DNA from: Prevotellaceae bacterium
GTDB lineage: Bacteria > Bacteroidota > Bacteroidia > Bacteroidales > UBA932
Direction: 5' to 3'
Length of the DNA: 8,615 nucleotides
NCBI GenBank assembly: GCA_031257655.1
Contig: JAIROF010000214.1
Span: forward strand, 1 to 8,615
A program made the position numbers and the translations under genes. This document shows positions 5,926 through 8,615 of this stretch, piece by piece. A model generated the notes under the pieces. That model searched no databases. It saw only the letters and a list, made by a program, of their open reading frames with translations, and was not told the DNA's origin. The stretch's first letter is position 1. The number at the start of each line of letters is the position of its first letter.

Positions 5926-7014
5926 TTATCCGTTCATAATTTCGGTTTGGAGGTTAATGGATTCTTCGTGGATGAGCTCCAGCAGGCGCTTGGTGAAGTC
6001 GTAGCTCAGGCCCATTGCGGTTGCCAGGCTGCAACGCTTTTCCAGGATTTCCTCCCAGCGGTTTAGCTGCAGCACCATCAGGTTGTGGTCTTTTTTGTAG
6101 CGCCCAATTTTTTGTGAGATGCTCATGCGCTGCGCTATCGACTGAAAGATGGTATCGTCGAGGATGTCTATCTGCTGGCGGTATGCGTCGAGCTTGCTTC
6201 GGAGCTCCGGCTTGGCGGGGCTTACCTCCCGCAGCTGCAGGGCGAAAATCATTTGGGCGTAGTCGTTGGGCGTGAGCTGCTGCTCGGCGTCGCTTTTGGC
6301 GATGCAGGGGTTGTTGTGCACCTCAACCATAAGCCCGTCCATGTTCAGGTCCAGCGCTTTTTGCGCCACTACGGGGACGAGGTTTCGCTTGCCGGCAATG
6401 TGGCTTGGGTCGCAGATAACGGGCAGGGCGGGGCAAAGCGTTTTGAGCTCAATCGGCATGTTCCACACCGGCTCGTTGCGGTAGGCCGATTTTTCGTACG
6501 CCGAAAAGCCGCGGTGAATGGCGGCCAGCTGCGTAATGCCGGCGCGGTGGATGCGCTCCAGCGCGCCCACCCACAGCTGGAGGTCGGGGTTTACCGGATT
6601 TTTGACCAGCACCATCACGTTGCACCCCCTGATGCTGTCGGCTATGCCCTGCACCGAAAAGGGGTTGGCCGAAGTCCGGGCGCCCACCCAGAGCACGTCT
6701 ACGCCGTACTTGAGCGCCAGCTCGGCGTGCTCGGTCGTGGCTATCTCTACGGCAGTGCGCAGCCCGGTTTCCTGCTTTACGGTTTGCAGCCACCGGAGCG
6801 CCACCTCTCCCATCCCCTCAAACGAGCCGGGGCGCGTGCGCGGCTTCCACACCCCCGCGCGAAAGTAGCTGATGCGCTGCGACGCTTTGAGCTGCCGCGC
6901 GGTGTCGAGCAGCTGCTCTTCGCTCTCGGCGCTGCACGGGCCGGCAATGAGCACAGGCCAGCGAGGATTCTCCAAGTGGTTTGCAATGGGCGAAAGGGTT
7001 AAATCAATTTTCAT
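5926..7014 (-). CDS. Bifunctional DAHP synthase / chorismate mutase (type II, AroQ)
   Basis: The N-terminal domain condenses phosphoenolpyruvate and erythrose 4-phosphate to DAHP, the first shikimate step. The C-terminal domain isomerises chorismate to prephenate. The protein has 362 residues. Residues about 20-265 are a type I-beta DAHP synthase barrel: AGPCSAES (24-31), FRAGVWKPRTRPGSFEG (51-67), GARTSANP (111-118), VKNPVNPD (137-144), CDPSHIAGKR (201-210) and GLMVEVH (227-233). The four expected metal ligands are C27, H205, E231 and D242. Residues about 271-357 are the helical AroQ domain with R279, R296, K307, R319, S352 and Q356 at active-site positions. Relative to E. coli, Q316 and W320 replace D48 and E52. 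There is no N-terminal regulatory domain. Linking the mutase to the synthase usually gives feedback control by prephenate-pathway products. The start lies 22 bp after the tyrA stop, so the two are co-transcribed. Confidence 0.96.
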   Translation of the reverse strand: MKIDLTLSPIANHLENPRWPVLIAGPCSAESEEQLLDTARQLKASQRISYFRAGVWKPRTRPGSFEGMGEVALRWLQTVKQETGLRTAVEIATTEHAELALKYGVDVLWVGARTSANPFSVQGIADSIRGCNVMVLVKNPVNPDLQLWVGALERIHRAGITQLAAIHRGFSAYEKSAYRNEPVWNMPIELKTLCPALPVICDPSHIAGKRNLVPVVAQKALDLNMDGLMVEVHNNPCIAKSDAEQQLTPNDYAQMIFALQLREVSPAKPELRSKLDAYRQQIDILDDTIFQSIAQRMSISQKIGRYKKDHNLMVLQLNRWEEILEKRCSLATAMGLSYDFTKRLLELIHEESINLQTEIMNG

Positions 7015-7036
7015 TTTTTTTTGCTGAATGGTAAGT

Positions 7037-7882
7037 TTACTTGATAATTTTTTCTATTCCGTTGGCTTCGGCTATCAGCGCGGCAATTCCGTCGGAGTTG
7101 TGCGCGTCGATGCAGGCCTTAAAGCGCTGCAGGTTTTCTATGTACTTCTCCAGCGCGTGCGATACGCTGGCTGCATTTTGCAAAAAGATAGGCGTCCACG
7201 TTGCGGGGGAGCTTTTGGCCAGCCGCACCGTCGATTCAAAGCCTGTGCCGGCAAGGTCGAAGATGTACTTTTCGCTTTTTTCGACCTCCAGCACCGTAAG
7301 CCCCAGCATGAACGAGCTCACGTGCGACAGGTGCGAAACGTAGGCTACGTGCCTGTCGTGCGCCTCCGCGTCGGTGTAGAAGAGCACCTCCATGTTGAGG
7401 CTGCGGTACATCGCGAGCGCGCGGTTTAGCGCAAAATCGGCGCTGAGGCGATGCTCGCACACAATAGCTTTTTTTCCGTCAAAAAGCCCGTCTGCTGCTG
7501 CCGTTGGGCCGGAGTACTCTGTGCCGGCCATGGGGTGGGAGGCTACGTACTGCGCGCGCCTGCGGTGGAAGCGGGCCTCCGTACATATCCCGTTTTTGGT
7601 CGACCCCATATCCACCACCGTGGCGTCCTCCTTTAGCAGGTTGAGGATGTAAGGCAGCAGCTCCAGGGCTGCGTTGACCGGCACCGCCAGCAGCACCAGA
7701 TCGGCCGCTTTTATCGCTTCGTTCGGCAGCAGGATTTCGTCCACCAAGCCCAAGGCAAGCGCCTGCTCCGCATGTTGGTAGTTGGTGTCAAACCCTATGA
7801 GCCTCGTGGCAAATCCGCGCTTGCGCAGCGCAATTGCTGCCGAACCGCCAATTAACCCAGTGCCGATGAAATATACTGTCAT
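7037..7882 (-). CDS. tyrA: Prephenate dehydrogenase TyrA
   Basis: This enzyme oxidatively decarboxylates prephenate to 4-hydroxyphenylpyruvate, the precursor of tyrosine. The 281-residue product begins with a Rossmann fold, FIGTGLIGGS (5-14). D32 at the end of the second strand predicts NAD rather than NADP. VDMGSTKNGI (90-99) and SHPMAGTEYSGP (115-126, catalytic H116) follow. The helical dimerisation domain contains HDRHVAYVSHLSHV (175-188) and AGTGFESTVRLAKSSPATW (211-229), the family's GGF-DTTRIA-like signature. There is no ACT domain and no fused mutase, consistent with the mutase being on the next gene. It is the first gene of the pair. The ATG is preceded by TTCTAATTAAAA without a Shine-Dalgarno sequence, directly next to an AATT-type heptad array. 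No prephenate dehydratase or aminotransferase gene is present beside it. Confidence 0.95.
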   Translation of the reverse strand: MTVYFIGTGLIGGSAAIALRKRGFATRLIGFDTNYQHAEQALALGLVDEILLPNEAIKAADLVLLAVPVNAALELLPYILNLLKEDATVVDMGSTKNGICTEARFHRRRAQYVASHPMAGTEYSGPTAAADGLFDGKKAIVCEHRLSADFALNRALAMYRSLNMEVLFYTDAEAHDRHVAYVSHLSHVSSFMLGLTVLEVEKSEKYIFDLAGTGFESTVRLAKSSPATWTPIFLQNAASVSHALEKYIENLQRFKACIDAHNSDGIAALIAEANGIEKIIK

Positions 7883-7886
7883 TTTT

Positions 7887-7932
7887 AATTAGAAATTATA
7901 AATTAAGAATTAGGAATTGAGAATTAGGAATT
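7887..7932. repeat. Degenerate heptad array (AATTNNN x6) in the tyrA leader
   Basis: Six consecutive 7-bp units begin with AATT: AATTAGA, AATTATA, AATTAAG, AATTAGG, AATTGAG, AATTAGG, then a final AATT. The unit AATTGAG is the complement-strand form of the perfect array at 813-868. It starts 5 bp upstream of the tyrA start codon, so the tyrA leader is made of it. No TAnnTTTG promoter was found for tyrA in or just beyond it. Confidence 0.85.
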
Positions 7933-8060
7933 TTTGCGCCTAATTTTCAATTCCGTTAATTGGCCGGCTAAAATTCGGCCGTAATTTTATGCTTGTTTTT
8001 ATTTTGCTTTGCTTTACGCTGTTGATTTTTATCCGATTGCGCCTCAAAGGAGGCTGGTAA
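7933..8060. other. Non-coding spacer upstream of tyrA
   Basis: No gene or clear promoter is seen. Small inverted repeats are present: GGCCG (7962-7966) with CGGCC (7976-7980), and GCCTC (8041-8045) with GAGGC (8050-8054). The tyrA promoter should lie here or in the adjoining repeats, but no good -7/-33 pair was recognised on the minus strand. Confidence 0.5.
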
Positions 8061-8157
8061 AACGGATTTTACTTTTTTTTTAAATTGCATACATACAGCA
8101 ATTTGGCTAAATATTTTAGAGCGCTCTGTTGCTACTTTTGGTGCGTCATTGCAATCA
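8061..8157. mobile_element. Partial, unoccupied copy of the inverted-repeat element
   Basis: It starts with AACGGATTTTACTTT (8061-8075), the terminal repeat of the element at 281-635. It continues as the inverted counterpart of that element's body: 8093-8157 matches the reverse complement of 341-405 at 55 of 65 positions. It lacks the 195-bp insertion found in the left copy. Similarity stops at 8157, where a hairpin cluster begins, so the distal end is missing. TACTTTTG at 8132-8139 on the plus strand matches the TAnnTTTG promoter box and is conserved in both copies, but nothing is encoded downstream. Confidence 0.75.
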
Positions 8158-8160
8158 TTC

Positions 8161-8267
8161 CTCCCCCTCGTTTCCTAACGAGGGGGGAAATGGTCTTACG
8201 TTTTTAACGTTGCTCGGCAACGCCCTACGGATTAGAACGCCCCACCCGCCTTTCGGGGCGAAGCCCC
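8161..8267. repeat. Cluster of consecutive short hairpins
   Basis: Perfect stems follow one another: CCCCCTCGTT (8163-8172) with AACGAGGGGG (8177-8186), loop TCCT; ACGTT (8198-8202) with AACGT (8206-8210); CGTTGC (8208-8213) with GCAACG (8217-8222); CGCCCC (8238-8243) with GGGGCG (8255-8260), which competes with GGGGC (8255-8259) pairing to GCCCC (8263-8267). The first stem is strong but has no adjacent T-run. The cluster reads like REP-type intergenic modules joined end to end. Confidence 0.65.
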
Positions 8268-8286
8268 AATAGCCATAATCGCTAAT

Positions 8287-8615
8287 GCCCCGCCCGGCGT
8301 AGCGTCCGCGTTGCGCCGCTATTGTCTGAACTCGGATTTTACGGGATTTATGGGATTAAGATGATTGTCTGAACACGGATTTTACGGGATTTATGGGAAT
8401 AAGATGATTGTCGGAACTCGGAGATTACGGGAGTTTTGGGTTTCAGAGGATTTCTACCGCGTATCGATTGTTTTCGCCCCGCCCGGCGTAGCGTCCGCGT
8501 TGTGCGGCTATTGTCTGAACTCGGATTTTACGGGATTTATGGGATTAAGATGATTAATACCGCGTAGCGCCTGTTTTCGGCCCGCCCGGCGTATCGTCCG
8601 CGCTGCGCGGCGATG
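8287..8615. repeat. Higher-order tandem repeat: 103-bp unit with an expanded 43-bp subunit; continues past the window
   Basis: A GC-rich module (GCCCGGCGTAGCGTCCGCG) starts at 8292, 8481 and 8584 (the last slightly altered). A 43-bp subunit beginning ATTGTCTGAACTCGGATTTT starts 29 bp after the module in the two complete copies. In the first copy the 43-bp subunit occurs three times in tandem (8321-8363, 8364-8406, 8407-8449), and in the second copy once (8510-8552). A 31-bp linker then leads to the next module. The spacing fits exactly: 29+43+31 = 103, and 189 = 103+2x43. The first and last subunits are identical, the second differs at 2 positions and the third at 8. Open frames across it are incidental. 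Confidence 0.9.

Noticed and set aside
8163..8186. Intrinsic terminator (strong 10-bp GC-rich stem).
   Set aside because: No T-run follows on either strand, and no gene in the window ends next to it.
8321..8552. Possible CRISPR array (repeats of 43 bp).
   Set aside because: The first three units are directly adjacent without spacers, the larger intervals are conserved repeats themselves, and no cas gene is present.
8365..8553. A 62-codon plus-strand open frame in the right-hand repeats.
   Set aside because: It is made of the 43-bp tandem units, whose length is not a multiple of three. The repeated peptide segments follow from the DNA repeat.
1..8615. tRNA, rRNA, riboswitch or a novel multi-gene system.
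   Set aside because: No cloverleaf, rRNA-like or known riboswitch sequence was recognised by eye. All five genes are well-known metabolic or regulatory families. The unusual content is confined to non-coding repeats.

Overview
The window looks like a chromosomal segment of a Bacteroidota bacterium, probably Bacteroidales. The support is threefold. There is a DAHP synthase with a C-terminal type II chorismate mutase, in the form typical of that phylum. The starts lack a Shine-Dalgarno sequence and have A/T-rich leaders. A TAnnTTTG promoter box lies upstream of the regulator gene. The genes are GC-rich and the spacers are AT-rich and full of repeats. All five genes lie on the minus strand.

Layout, left to right. 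Positions 1-871 hold no gene: two diverged direct repeats bracket a 144-bp hairpin and a short inverted-repeat element, which is itself split by a second small inverted-repeat element. A heptanucleotide array (813-875) runs into the stop codon of uxaA. Positions 872-5084 are a hexuronate operon read leftwards: LacI-type regulator, uxaB (tagaturonate reductase), uxaA (altronate dehydratase). Positions 5085-5925 are its promoter region plus a repeat-bearing spacer. Positions 5926-7882 are an aromatic amino acid pair read leftwards: tyrA (prephenate dehydrogenase), then the DAHP synthase/chorismate mutase fusion. Positions 7883-8615 are non-coding: a second heptad array, a partial copy of the left-hand element, a run of hairpins, and a tandem repeat with a higher-order 103-bp period that continues past the window edge.

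How the genes work together: UxaB and UxaA are consecutive steps of galacturonate catabolism (tagaturonate to altronate to 2-keto-3-deoxygluconate), and the first gene of the operon probably senses an intermediate. The fusion protein performs the first step of the shikimate pathway and the conversion of chorismate to prephenate, and TyrA takes prephenate towards tyrosine.

The genes are ordinary. The most informative material is in the spacers. A 195-bp MITE-like element with 13-bp terminal repeats and a 5-bp target duplication can be recognised because an unoccupied copy of its host element lies at the other end of the window. No defence system, CRISPR array, rRNA, tRNA or recognisable novel protein system was found.
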